From assembly GCA_036676475.1 (NCBI GenBank), contig JAKFCU010000067.1, positions 1 through 22,137 of the forward strand: a stretch of DNA of 22,137 nt. The letters are read 5' to 3'. The translations under genes were made by a program, and so were the position numbers. This DNA is from LC029 sp036676475. Its GTDB lineage: Bacteria > Bacillota > Bacilli > Aneurinibacillales > RAOX-1. The notes beneath the pieces were generated by a model, which saw nothing but the letters and a program-made list of their open reading frames with translations, searched no databases and was not told the DNA's origin. Below are positions 15,390 through 22,137 of the stretch, piece by piece (the stretch's first letter is position 1; each line of letters starts with the position of its first letter).

Positions 15390-15614
15390 ATGTCTGAATT
15401 TAAATTATACATGGTTGAAAAGCAAAAAATAGATGAATTTATAGCTGAAGGCTATCGGATCAGCACGGTGAAAGAAACATGGAATGGGGATGAGGTTGAA
15501 TTTATTCATCCTCATCAAGATCAACCGATCCTGCTGCGTATCCAAACAGCGGAAGGCCGCAAATATTTTTCTAGTATCATCAAAACTCTGCAAAAATCAG
15601 CTCCCCATTCTTGA
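15390..15614 (+). CDS. 74-residue protein in the pyrimidine operon, unknown function
   Basis: I do not recognise this small cytoplasmic protein. It starts MSEFKLYMVEKQKIDEF and has a compact alpha/beta look (IAEGYRISTVKETWNGDEVEF, HPHQDQPILLRI), no cysteine, no signal and no membrane segment. It lies 17 bases after hydA and 15 bases before mmsA, so it is certainly in the same transcript. Its ribosome binding site (AAAGAG-type) is weak. Being kept between two enzyme genes with tight spacing suggests a role tied to the pathway, for example a regulatory or binding subunit. That is inference only. Confidence 0.75.
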   Translation: MSEFKLYMVEKQKIDEFIAEGYRISTVKETWNGDEVEFIHPHQDQPILLRIQTAEGRKYFSSIIKTLQKSAPHS

Positions 15615-15629
15615 AAGAGGAGTGAATCT

Positions 15630-17138
15630 ATGACAGGCAAAACCATTGTAGAAAAATTAAAAAACTATATCAGCGGGGAATGGGTGGAATCCCAAACGGA
15701 AAAGTATGAAGAAATCCCCAATCCGGCTACAGGGAAAATCCTTTCCCATGTACCGTTGTCTAGCAAGGAGGAAGTCGATGCGGCGGTACAATCCGCACGG
15801 AAGGCCTTCCCTGGTTGGAGCCAAACTCCTGTAGGCGACCGGGCAAGAGTGATGTTTCGCTTTCAGCAGCTGCTCGTTTCGCATCAGGATGAATTAGCGC
15901 AAATGATCACTCTGGAAAATGGGAAAAATCTAGCAGAATCGCAAGCTGAAATTCTCAGATCTATTGAAATGGTAGAGTTTGCCGCAGGCATGCCCACCTT
16001 CATGATGGGAGATTCCCTCCCTAATATAGCGCGAGGGGTAGATCTAGAGAACATCCGTGTTCCACTAGGGGTAGTCGCTGGCATTTGCCCTTTCAATTTC
16101 CCCGTAATGGTACCGATGTGGATGTACCCGATTGCGATTGCGGCAGGCAATACGTTTGTGTTGAAGCCGTCAGAGCGAACTCCTTTATCATCGATTCGCG
16201 TGGCGGAACTGCTGGAGGAAGCAGGGTTGCCCAAAGGCGTATTTAATATCGTGAACGGGGCTCATGTTGTGGTCAACGGATTGTTGGAGCATCCTGATGT
16301 TAAAGCGATTTCGTTTGTTGGCTCTCAACCGGTGGCAGAGCATGTATACCGTACAGGAGCTGCTTTCGGGAAAAGGGTGCAAGCACTTGCAGGTGCAAAG
16401 AATCATCACTTGGTGATGCCGGATACCGATCTGCAGCGTGCAGCCAAAACGATTATCAGTGCAGCATTTGGATGTGCCGGCGAGCGGTGCATGGCGGCAA
16501 GCGTTGTCGTGGCCGTAGAATCGATTGCTGACGAGCTTATTCATCATCTTGTGGAAGAATCCAACCTGCTCAAGATGGGCAATGGCCTTGAACAAGGCAT
16601 CGATCTCGGTCCCGTGATCCGCGCATCCCATTTATCGCGCACCCATAGCCTCATTCAAAGCGGCACACAGCAAGGGGCAGCTCTTGTCCGGGACGGACGC
16701 TTGGATGTGGAAGCAAAGCAGGAAGGCTATTACCTTGGTCCGACCCTGTTTGATCATGCTACTCCGGAAATGGAGATCATTAAGGAAGAGATTTTTGCTC
16801 CCGTGCTTAGTGTTATTCGTGTAAAGGATTTTGAAGAAGGTTTGGAAACCATCGGTCAGTCCCGCTTTGGAAACGGAGCCTGCATCTATACGAATAGCGG
16901 CCGGGCCGGCAGGGAATTCGTCCAGCGCGTGGATGCTGGAATGGTTGGTATCAATGTTGGGGTGCCGGCGCCGATGGGCTTCTTCTCCTTTACAGGCTGG
17001 AAGCAATCATTCTATGGCGATCTGCATGCCAACGGGAAAGATGGAATCGAATTTTTCACCAAGAAAAAAACCATTACCTCTCGCTGGTTCGACGACGGAG
17101 ATATGAATATCGGGTCGCAAAAGATTTTTGTTAAATAA
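15630..17138 (+). CDS. mmsA: CoA-acylating (methyl)malonate-semialdehyde dehydrogenase
   Basis: The 502-residue aldehyde dehydrogenase converts malonate or methylmalonate semialdehyde plus CoA and NAD+ to acetyl-CoA or propionyl-CoA and CO2. The MmsA/IolA hallmarks are clear: ICPFNFPVMVPMWMYPIA (152-169), GAKNHHLVMPD (255-265) in place of the ordinary ALDH glutamate region, and the catalytic Cys287 in GCAGERCMA. The length fits the family (about 490). AGAGGAG precedes the ATG. The neighbours give the substrate: the aminotransferase next door makes malonate semialdehyde from beta-alanine (uracil) or methylmalonate semialdehyde from 3-aminoisobutyrate (thymine). Confidence 0.95.
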   Translation: MTGKTIVEKLKNYISGEWVESQTEKYEEIPNPATGKILSHVPLSSKEEVDAAVQSARKAFPGWSQTPVGDRARVMFRFQQLLVSHQDELAQMITLENGKNLAESQAEILRSIEMVEFAAGMPTFMMGDSLPNIARGVDLENIRVPLGVVAGICPFNFPVMVPMWMYPIAIAAGNTFVLKPSERTPLSSIRVAELLEEAGLPKGVFNIVNGAHVVVNGLLEHPDVKAISFVGSQPVAEHVYRTGAAFGKRVQALAGAKNHHLVMPDTDLQRAAKTIISAAFGCAGERCMAASVVVAVESIADELIHHLVEESNLLKMGNGLEQGIDLGPVIRASHLSRTHSLIQSGTQQGAALVRDGRLDVEAKQEGYYLGPTLFDHATPEMEIIKEEIFAPVLSVIRVKDFEEGLETIGQSRFGNGACIYTNSGRAGREFVQRVDAGMVGINVGVPAPMGFFSFTGWKQSFYGDLHANGKDGIEFFTKKKTITSRWFDDGDMNIGSQKIFVK

Positions 17139-17181
17139 TAGCATATCACGAGTGAAACGCCTTCATATAAGGGGGGAAAGA

Positions 17182-18537
17182 ATGAAAGAAGTCACGGCCC
17201 AAGACAAGGATAGCTTATTGGAAATAGACCGAAAATACATGTGGCATCACATGTCGCCCTATAATTCGAATCCGATGATCGTAAAAAATGCGGAAGGCGC
17301 TTGGGTGACCGACATCGATGGGAATCGTTTCTTGGAGGGAATGTCCGGATTATGGTGCGTCAATATCGGTTTTGGCAATAAGGAACTGGCAGAAGCGGCC
17401 TATCAGCAATTGTGCGTGATGCCCTATTATCCGCTGACCCAAAGCCATGTCCCAGCCATTCGCTTAACTGAAAAATTAAATCAGTGGCTTGGGGAGGAGT
17501 ATCGGATCTTCTTCTCCAACTCCGGTTCTGAGGCGAATGAAACGGCCTTTAAAATCGCCCGTCAATATCATCATCAAAATGGCCAACCGGGCCGTTTCAA
17601 GTTTATCTCCCGCTACCGCGCCTATCACGGAAATTCGATGGGGGCGTTGGCAGCAACCGGACAAGCGGAACGAAAAAAGAAGTATGAGCCGCTCGCTCCG
17701 GGGTTCTCCCATGTGGCTCCTCCTTACTGCTACCGATGTCCATTCAATCAGACATACGGAAACTGTGCGCTGGAATGCGCAACAGCCATTGATGACGCAA
17801 TAAACTGGGAAGGCTCAGATACGGTAGCTGGAATCATTATGGAACCGGTCATTACGGGGGGAGGGGTCATTGTTCCTCCGCCGGAATATATGCAAAAGGT
17901 ACGCGAAATATGTGACAAGTATGGCGTTCTCTTGATTGTGGATGAAGTAATTTGCGGTTTTGGCAGATCGGGCAAGCCTTTCGGCCATCAAAATTTTGGC
18001 ATCAAACCGGACATCGTGACAATGGCCAAAGGGATTACCAGCGCTTATCTTCCATTATCCGCTACCGCTTTAAGGGCTGACCAGTTTGAATCATTTAAAC
18101 AGCCTGGAACCCATCAGCATTTCCGCCATGTGAATACCTTCGGAGGAAATCCTGCTGCCTGTGCCTTAGCCCTTCGCAACCTCGAACTGATTGAACAGAA
18201 TGCGTTGGTTGAACGGGCAGAATATCTCGGCTTTACCTTGCGCGGGAAGCTGTCATCGCTTGAAGATCACAAGAATGTCGGGGATATCCGCCGTTTTGGA
18301 TTCATGGTCGGAATCGAAATGGTGGAAGACCGGCAGACGAAAAAACCGGCATCTCCGGACATGGTGCTTAAAGTGATCGTCGAATGCCGAAAGAAAGGAT
18401 TGATTATCGGCAGAAATGGGGATACCGTTCCCGGCTATAACAACATTTTGACGTTATCACCGCCATTTGTCGTCTCCGATGAAGATTTGGATTTCATCGC
18501 GAATACGGTTTCTGAAGCCATTCAAGCCCTTTCATGA
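17182..18537 (+). CDS. Class III (omega-amino acid) aminotransferase, probable beta-alanine--pyruvate type
   Basis: The 451-residue PLP enzyme removes the amino group of beta-alanine or 3-aminoisobutyrate. Seen: SNSGSEANETA (phosphate-binding loop, 112-122), a VDEV motif with D254, and the PLP lysine K283 in MAKGITSAY. Residues 183-199 carry four cysteines (C183-x2-C186-x8-C195-x3-C199), a possible metal site seen in some relatives of this class. The ATG at 17182 is chosen because AGGGGGG (17170-17176) precedes it; an earlier in-frame TTG at 17128 would overlap mmsA. The amine donor is inferred from the operon; the acceptor (pyruvate or 2-oxoglutarate) is not shown. Confidence 0.9.
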   Translation: MKEVTAQDKDSLLEIDRKYMWHHMSPYNSNPMIVKNAEGAWVTDIDGNRFLEGMSGLWCVNIGFGNKELAEAAYQQLCVMPYYPLTQSHVPAIRLTEKLNQWLGEEYRIFFSNSGSEANETAFKIARQYHHQNGQPGRFKFISRYRAYHGNSMGALAATGQAERKKKYEPLAPGFSHVAPPYCYRCPFNQTYGNCALECATAIDDAINWEGSDTVAGIIMEPVITGGGVIVPPPEYMQKVREICDKYGVLLIVDEVICGFGRSGKPFGHQNFGIKPDIVTMAKGITSAYLPLSATALRADQFESFKQPGTHQHFRHVNTFGGNPAACALALRNLELIEQNALVERAEYLGFTLRGKLSSLEDHKNVGDIRRFGFMVGIEMVEDRQTKKPASPDMVLKVIVECRKKGLIIGRNGDTVPGYNNILTLSPPFVVSDEDLDFIANTVSEAIQALS

Positions 18538-18542
18538 GAAAG

Positions 18543-18578
18543 GGAGGATAGAGGACCCTTGGAGATTTTCTATCCTCC
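18543..18578 (+). other. Intercistronic hairpin between aminotransferase and carbamoylase genes
   Basis: GGAGGATAGA (18543-18552) pairs perfectly with TCTATCCTCC (18569-18578) around a 16-base loop. No T tract follows, so it is more likely an mRNA-processing or stability hairpin than a terminator. I see no clear promoter in the remaining bases to 18709. Confidence 0.6.
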
Positions 18579-18709
18579 ATTATGTATATACCAAAAGGTC
18601 TATCATACATCTCCGCTCGTTAAGTCAATATCGGATTGATCCATGCCGTCCCGAGTCGTATGTAAAAAGGGTTCATTTGCTACCTTAAAATGAGAGAGGT
18701 GAAAACCGG

Positions 18710-19939
18710 ATGAAAATCAATTCAAAACGATTAGAACAGCATTTCGCTGAATTGGCCAAGATTGGGCAAATCGGGGAAACGGGTGTATGCCGCCCCGCCT
18801 TATCGGCTGTTGAAAAACAGGCCTTTGAAGTCGCCATGCAGTGGATGCAGGAAGCTGGCATGACGGTTCGCATCGATCATTTCGGCAACCTGATCGGCCG
18901 TTATGAGGGGGGAAATCCGAAGGCACCGGTATTAATGATAGGATCACACTTGGATTCCCAACCCTATGGCGGCCGATATGATGGGGTAGCCGGTGTTCTT
19001 GCAGGAATCGAAGCGGTAGCTACACTCCATGAACAGGGAATTGTACCGGAACGTCCGATTGAAGTGATTTCTTTTTGCGATGAAGAAGGATGGCGCTTTA
19101 ATAAAGGTCTTTTCGGTTCGAGAGGGATTCTTGGGAAATGGGAAGAAGGGGAATTGGCCCGCAAGGATCAGGATGGCATAACGAGAGAACAAGCGTTGCG
19201 TGATTTTGGTTGTGATCCCACGCGATTTGCGGAGTCCATTTATGAAGAGGGCAGCATTTTTGCCTTTCTGGAGGTGCACATTGAACAGGGGCCAATTCTG
19301 GATCGATTGAATCAACCTGTCGGCATCGTATCCGGCATCTCCGGTCCTCTTTGGTGGACCGTATCTTTAAAAGGATTTGCTGGCCATGCAGGTTCCGTGC
19401 CGATGGCTATTCGCCAGGATGCTTTAGTTGGTGCTGCAGAAATGATTGTGTCTCTGAACGAGATTGTGAAACAGGAGCCAGGGACACCCACGGTTGGCAC
19501 GGTTGGCAATCTTCGCGTATTTCCCAATTCCAGAAATATTATTCCAGAAGAAGTCACCTTCACGATCGACCTCAGGGACATTGACCAAGCTCGTCGTGAT
19601 CGCTATGAACAGCAGTTGCGTAAGTCCATCGAAGCTATTGCGGCCAAGCACAACCTGGCTGTTGAGATTGGGGAAGATACAAATAGCGAACCCCGCTATT
19701 GTGCGGATTGGATTATGGAAATCATTCGAAAAGAAGCGACAACGATGGGGCTAGAAGTTCCTGAATTGATGAGCGGTCCTTTTCACGATGCCTTGGCTCT
19801 TTCCTATGCATGTGATTACGGCATGATTTTTGTACGCTGCAAGGATGGAATCAGCCATAATCCGGCTGAATATTCTTCACCTGAAGATTTGGCCTTGGCG
19901 ACTGAATTGCTTTATCAGACGGTAGTGGATATGGTTTAG
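18710..19939 (+). CDS. Zn-dependent N-carbamoyl amino acid hydrolase (beta-ureidopropionase type, M20 family)
   Basis: The 409-residue hydrolase belongs to the AmaB/HyuC/AllC branch of the M20 peptidases, which split N-carbamoyl groups to ammonia and CO2. The binuclear metal site is visible: H80 (IGSHLDSQPYGGRYDG), D91, the DEEG pair at 124-127, H190 (EVHIEQGP) and a C-terminal GISHNPAE histidine. The central dimerisation domain begins near GFAGHAGSVPM. Relatives act on allantoate or N-carbamoyl-L-amino acids. Here, behind dihydropyrimidinase, N-carbamoyl-beta-alanine is the likely substrate. It is last in the operon after a 172-base gap, so a separate promoter cannot be excluded. GAGAGGTG precedes the ATG. 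Confidence 0.92.
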   Translation: MKINSKRLEQHFAELAKIGQIGETGVCRPALSAVEKQAFEVAMQWMQEAGMTVRIDHFGNLIGRYEGGNPKAPVLMIGSHLDSQPYGGRYDGVAGVLAGIEAVATLHEQGIVPERPIEVISFCDEEGWRFNKGLFGSRGILGKWEEGELARKDQDGITREQALRDFGCDPTRFAESIYEEGSIFAFLEVHIEQGPILDRLNQPVGIVSGISGPLWWTVSLKGFAGHAGSVPMAIRQDALVGAAEMIVSLNEIVKQEPGTPTVGTVGNLRVFPNSRNIIPEEVTFTIDLRDIDQARRDRYEQQLRKSIEAIAAKHNLAVEIGEDTNSEPRYCADWIMEIIRKEATTMGLEVPELMSGPFHDALALSYACDYGMIFVRCKDGISHNPAEYSSPEDLALATELLYQTVVDMV

Positions 19940-19965
19940 TGTGGAGGGTATGAGCGGGCTAAGGT

Positions 19966-19984
19966 AGGCGGAGACTTTCCGCCT
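19966..19984 (+). other. Hairpin after the pyrimidine operon
   Basis: AGGCGGA (19966-19972) pairs with TCCGCCT (19978-19984) around a 5-base loop. No T run follows on either strand. It may weakly end or protect transcripts between the convergent carbamoylase and thiH genes. Confidence 0.45.
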
Positions 19985-20044
19985 ATGCCCCAGAATCGTT
20001 AGTCTGTGTGCCAAATTAGCAGCCTTGGATTCCATGTAGTCTAG

Positions 20045-21166
20045 TTAAACAAGGATGGAATCCTCAGATCCCTTTTCCCTGCAAAAAATAGGTTTATAGC
20101 CATTTTCGATAATCATGTCTGCGATCTCTTGTACGCTGCGTTCGTCTGAAATTTCGAATTGTTTTGTTCCTTTTTCTTCATGGGAATAGCCGCCAACCTC
20201 GGTAGATACTCCAGCGGACATTTTGGTAATGCCGTACTGCATGAGTTGATTTCTCAATTCTGCGCTCTCTCTAGTAGATAAGGTGATGCCGGATTGTGGT
20301 TGAAATAAACGATAGGCAAAAATGGCCTGCATCAAATCCTGATCCTCTACGGAAAAGTCAGTCTGAAATTGACCTACATGCGGGCGTATTCTGGGAAAAG
20401 ATAGACTAATGGAGACATCGGGATATTGCTGCATTAAATAGTGAGCGTGCATGCCGGTGAAATATACTTCTTTGCGCCAGTCAGCAAGACCCAACAGTGC
20501 CCCTATCGTTACGTTTTTCATCCCAGCCTGACATCCGCGCTCAGGTGCATCCAATCGATGTTTATAAATCCTTTTCGGACCTTTCAAATGAATTTCCTTA
20601 TACTTATTTTCGTTGTAAACCTCTTGATAAATGGTCAATCCGTCTACACCAGCCTGTACTAATTCGCTATATTCATCGGTTTCTAGCGGATTGACTTCAA
20701 TAAAGATAGATGTAAAATACTTTTTTAACACTTCAACACTCGCTTTGATATAAGAAACCGGGGTATGAACCGGGGACTCTCCAGTTAAAATTAGGATACT
20801 CCGAATCCCAGTCTTGGCAATCTCTCTGGCCTCTTCTTCGATTTGATCCAAGGTAAGCTTCTTCCGATCAAATGAATTGACCACGCTAAAGCTACAATAG
20901 GAACAGTGGTTTACACAGTAATCAGCTATATACATGGGGGTAAATAATTCGATTCTTTTATTAAATTGTTCCTGGGTCACTCGATGGGCCTTGTCTGCCA
21001 TTTCCTGTAAGCAATCTTGGGCTACAGGAGACAAGAGAATAAGAAAATCGTGGTCAGTTAATGTCTCTTTGCATAGTGTATCTTTAACGTCCTGCAGCGT
21101 AGTGGATTGCCAAATTTCATCGATCGAATTCTGCTTTAGTAGTGTATAGTTGTTATAAAAACTCAA
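20045..21166 (-). CDS. thiH: 2-iminoacetate synthase ThiH (thiazole biosynthesis)
   Basis: The 373-residue radical SAM enzyme splits tyrosine to dehydroglycine and p-cresol, supplying the C-N unit of the thiamine thiazole. The cluster motif is C84-x3-C88-x2-C91 (DYCVNHCSYCSF), followed by TGESP, the FIEVNPLETDEY and YQEVYN segments and FPRIRPHVG, all typical of ThiH. The length fits (about 370). The start is TTG at 21164-21166, with AGGAGG 9 bases upstream. No thiG, thiS or thiF is next to it. Expression is controlled by a TPP riboswitch upstream. Many Bacillales use the oxygen-dependent ThiO instead; ThiH suits anaerobic growth. Confidence 0.95.
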   Translation of the reverse strand: MSFYNNYTLLKQNSIDEIWQSTTLQDVKDTLCKETLTDHDFLILLSPVAQDCLQEMADKAHRVTQEQFNKRIELFTPMYIADYCVNHCSYCSFSVVNSFDRKKLTLDQIEEEAREIAKTGIRSILILTGESPVHTPVSYIKASVEVLKKYFTSIFIEVNPLETDEYSELVQAGVDGLTIYQEVYNENKYKEIHLKGPKRIYKHRLDAPERGCQAGMKNVTIGALLGLADWRKEVYFTGMHAHYLMQQYPDVSISLSFPRIRPHVGQFQTDFSVEDQDLMQAIFAYRLFQPQSGITLSTRESAELRNQLMQYGITKMSAGVSTEVGGYSHEEKGTKQFEISDERSVQEIADMIIENGYKPIFCREKGSEDSILV

Positions 21167-21361
21167 TGATTACGCCTCCTATAATATAAATAGACTCTCG
21201 GCATTTACCGAGATAGATGGGACAATGGTTTCCTTGAACCATCTGAATGAATGGAACCAAGACAGATGACTTGATAGATTAGGACGTAAAAACCCCTTTT
21301 TTTATTCGAAAATTATGATAATTTCGAACCTTTGCAGGAGGCGGAAGAAGAACACTTATCA

Positions 21362-21392
21362 TAATAAAAAGCCGCATGAATCATGCGGCTTT
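21362..21392 (-). terminator. Expression-platform terminator of the TPP riboswitch
   Basis: GCCGCATGA/TCATGCGGC form a perfect 9-bp palindromic stem (21371-21379 with 21381-21389; the physical loop is a few bases larger than one). On the minus strand a T-rich tract (21362-21370) follows. Its place about 40 bases after the riboswitch and 200 before thiH fits TPP-dependent premature termination. Within 21167-21361 I see only the ribosome binding site, a small hairpin near 21200 and an AT-rich inverted repeat (21305-21328, one bulge). Confidence 0.88.
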
Positions 21393-21429
21393 AGATATAC
21401 GCGACTAATGTTAAAAAAACATAAATCGT

Positions 21430-21520
21430 CTCTCATTCCTCCGCTGGCATTATCCAGTTCAGGTTCAACGGTCGACAACAGATTAGCTATCCTCTCAGCC
21501 TGGTTCCCCAAGCTCCCGCA
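21430..21520 (-). promoter_or_regulatory. TPP riboswitch (THI element)
   Basis: Read on the minus strand, the conserved pieces are in order: GGGGAACC, then CTGAGA (forward 21493-21498), a variable arm, then ACCTGAACTGGATAATGCC and AGCG (forward 21442-21464). These are the TPP-aptamer core sequences. It lies between a good promoter and an intrinsic terminator before thiH, so it should reduce thiH transcription when thiamine pyrophosphate is plentiful. The outer ends are approximate. Confidence 0.95.
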
Positions 21521-21545
21521 TTAAGGCTATTTAATTCGTAAATCT

Positions 21546-21574
21546 ACAATAGCACAAAACGGTATGATTAACAA
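21546..21574 (-). promoter_or_regulatory. Sigma-A-type promoter of the thiH transcript
   Basis: On the minus strand TTGTTA (21569-21574) and TATTGT (21546-21551) are exactly 17 bases apart. Transcription would start near 21539, about 20 bases before the TPP aptamer. Confidence 0.65.
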
Positions 21575-21603
21575 TATCTACAATAAAAGAGGACAATTTA
21601 GCT

Positions 21604-21939
21604 ATGGCTACCACACAAAAAGATAAAAATGAACTTACTGAAGCTTTAAAAGTTATCATTCCAAAGGTGTATGGTCCTGATTCAATGTTTAAAGACTGGA
21701 GAATTGAAGTAATAAGTCCCATGCCAAAGTTAACTGGATTTGAAGTAAATTATTATAATATGGCAACTAACTTCTGCGGAAAAGATGTTGCTAATCATTC
21801 TTGGTTTGTTTGATTAAGATTTCCAAAATTATTGCCAGCTCAGAGTGCTTCATTAGGTGAGCTATATATTGTTAAAGACAAAAAATTAGGTTGGACAGCT
21901 TGGTTTCGATACCACTATAAAATATCTAAATTTTCATAA
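21604..21939 (+). pseudogene. Small gene interrupted by an in-frame TGA
   Basis: A frame of 111 codons starts at ATG 21604 and ends at TAA 21937-21939, but codon 70 is TGA (21811-21813). The text on both sides looks like one protein: before it GKDVANHSWFV, after it LRFPKLLPAQSASLGELYIVKDKKLG, then WTAWFRYHYKISKFS. The stop could replace a Trp codon. I do not recognise the family; it is a soluble, Lys-rich protein with no signal. Base composition is much more AT-rich than the metabolic operons, suggesting acquired DNA. AGAGGA lies 11-12 bases before the start. A sequencing error or a real 69-residue protein are alternatives. Confidence 0.6.
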
Positions 21940-21969
21940 TAAGCGTCGTTAAATGTCATATAGTTGAAC

Positions 21970-22001
21970 AAAAAAAGGAGCCACGATGGAATTGGCTCCT
22001 T
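21970..22001 (-). terminator. Intrinsic terminator of a minus-strand transcript entering from the right edge
   Basis: AAGGAGCCA (21975-21983) pairs with TGGCTCCTT (21993-22001), a perfect 9-bp stem around a 9-base loop. On the minus strand it is followed by a run of seven T, so it ends something transcribed leftward from beyond 22137. On the plus strand there is no T run. Confidence 0.88.
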
Positions 22002-22003
22002 AA

Positions 22004-22137
22004 CTATTGATCCTCGTTAGTCACCCATGCCGCTTCGCGGCACCACAAAGAATGAAAATGGGGGTTCCTTGTCGAAGTTATACATACGGCTGGCGAGGAA
22101 GGTCGTTTCCGCTTGGTGCTGCGAGCCCTACCGTTAG
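22004..22137 (-). ncRNA. Candidate structured RNA, 3' portion, cut by the window edge
   Basis: This block is clearly richer in GC than the AT-rich DNA to its left and runs straight into a minus-strand terminator. It can fold: GCCGC-TTC-GCGGC (22029-22041) stacks on CCCAT (22024-22028) with ATGGG (22058-22062), and GGAA/TTCC pairs occur farther right. No start codon or ribosome binding site is visible. One frame is open for about 43 codons, ending TAG at 22004-22006, but its text is Arg/Ser/His-rich and not domain-like. The alternative is the C-terminus of an unknown protein. I cannot name the RNA family with confidence; raiA-type RNA is a weak impression only. Confidence 0.35.

Noticed and set aside
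21811..21813. TGA as selenocysteine or programmed readthrough
   Set aside because: No SECIS-like hairpin seen directly after it, the context suggests Trp, and other genes here use TGA as a normal boundary codon in alternate frames; a mutation is simpler.
1..22137. CRISPR arrays, tRNA or rRNA genes, insertion sequences, prophage genes
   Set aside because: I saw no spaced repeat arrays, no tRNA-like cloverleaf sequences, no rRNA motifs and no transposase or integrase coding sequence.

Overview
The window looks like chromosomal DNA from a low-to-medium-GC, endospore-forming-type Firmicute (order Bacillales). The support is strong AAGGAGG-type ribosome binding sites, frequent TTG/GTG starts, a PspA/IM30 gene, a YuiA-like mini zinc finger, a SWIM/SNF2 helicase, a TPP riboswitch with an intrinsic terminator, and sigma-A-like promoters. 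A Paenibacillaceae-like host is possible, but I cannot fix the genus. A cytoplasmic DMSO-reductase-family molybdoenzyme, ThiH instead of ThiO, and a ferredoxin-fused dihydropyrimidine dehydrogenase together suggest a facultative anaerobe.

Layout. (1) Positions 1-1018: a small His-rich membrane protein coupled to PspA. (2) 1150-1959: a YuiA-like CxxCxGxG protein convergent with a TraX-family membrane protein. (3) 2200-5445: a large SNF2 helicase with its own promoter and terminator. (4) 5598-10365: a respiratory-type module made of a b-type cytochrome, a molybdopterin oxidoreductase, a four-cluster ferredoxin, a membrane-anchored Rieske protein and a two-helix membrane protein, closed by a strong terminator. 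(5) 10366-11261: an AT-rich non-coding stretch with one small minus-strand gene, a TGTGA-N6-TCACA palindrome and a possible sigma-54 promoter. (6) 11262-19939: an almost complete reductive pyrimidine catabolic operon, preT-preA-hydA-(74-aa unknown)-mmsA-aminotransferase-carbamoylase. (7) 20045-21574 on the minus strand: thiH under a TPP riboswitch. (8) 21604-22137: a small gene broken by an in-frame TGA, then the 3' end of a minus-strand transcript that is probably a structured RNA.

How the genes work together. PreTA would reduce uracil or thymine to the dihydro form. HydA opens the ring. The M20-family carbamoylase releases beta-alanine or 3-aminoisobutyrate. The class III aminotransferase makes (methyl)malonate semialdehyde, and MmsA converts that to acetyl-CoA or propionyl-CoA. 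No transporter or regulator lies in the window. The molybdoenzyme module has cytoplasmic catalytic and ferredoxin subunits, a membrane cytochrome b and a probably exported Rieske protein. Its substrate cannot be read from the sequence.

The most unusual signals are non-coding. An 18-bp identical element sits about 23 bp before the start codons of both the Rieske gene and preT, each preceded by a GG-N10-GC sigma-54-like motif. This suggests the molybdoenzyme module and the pyrimidine operon share a regulatory feature. I claim no wholly new system. The molybdoenzyme-Rieske assembly and the shared leader element are the best candidates for follow-up.
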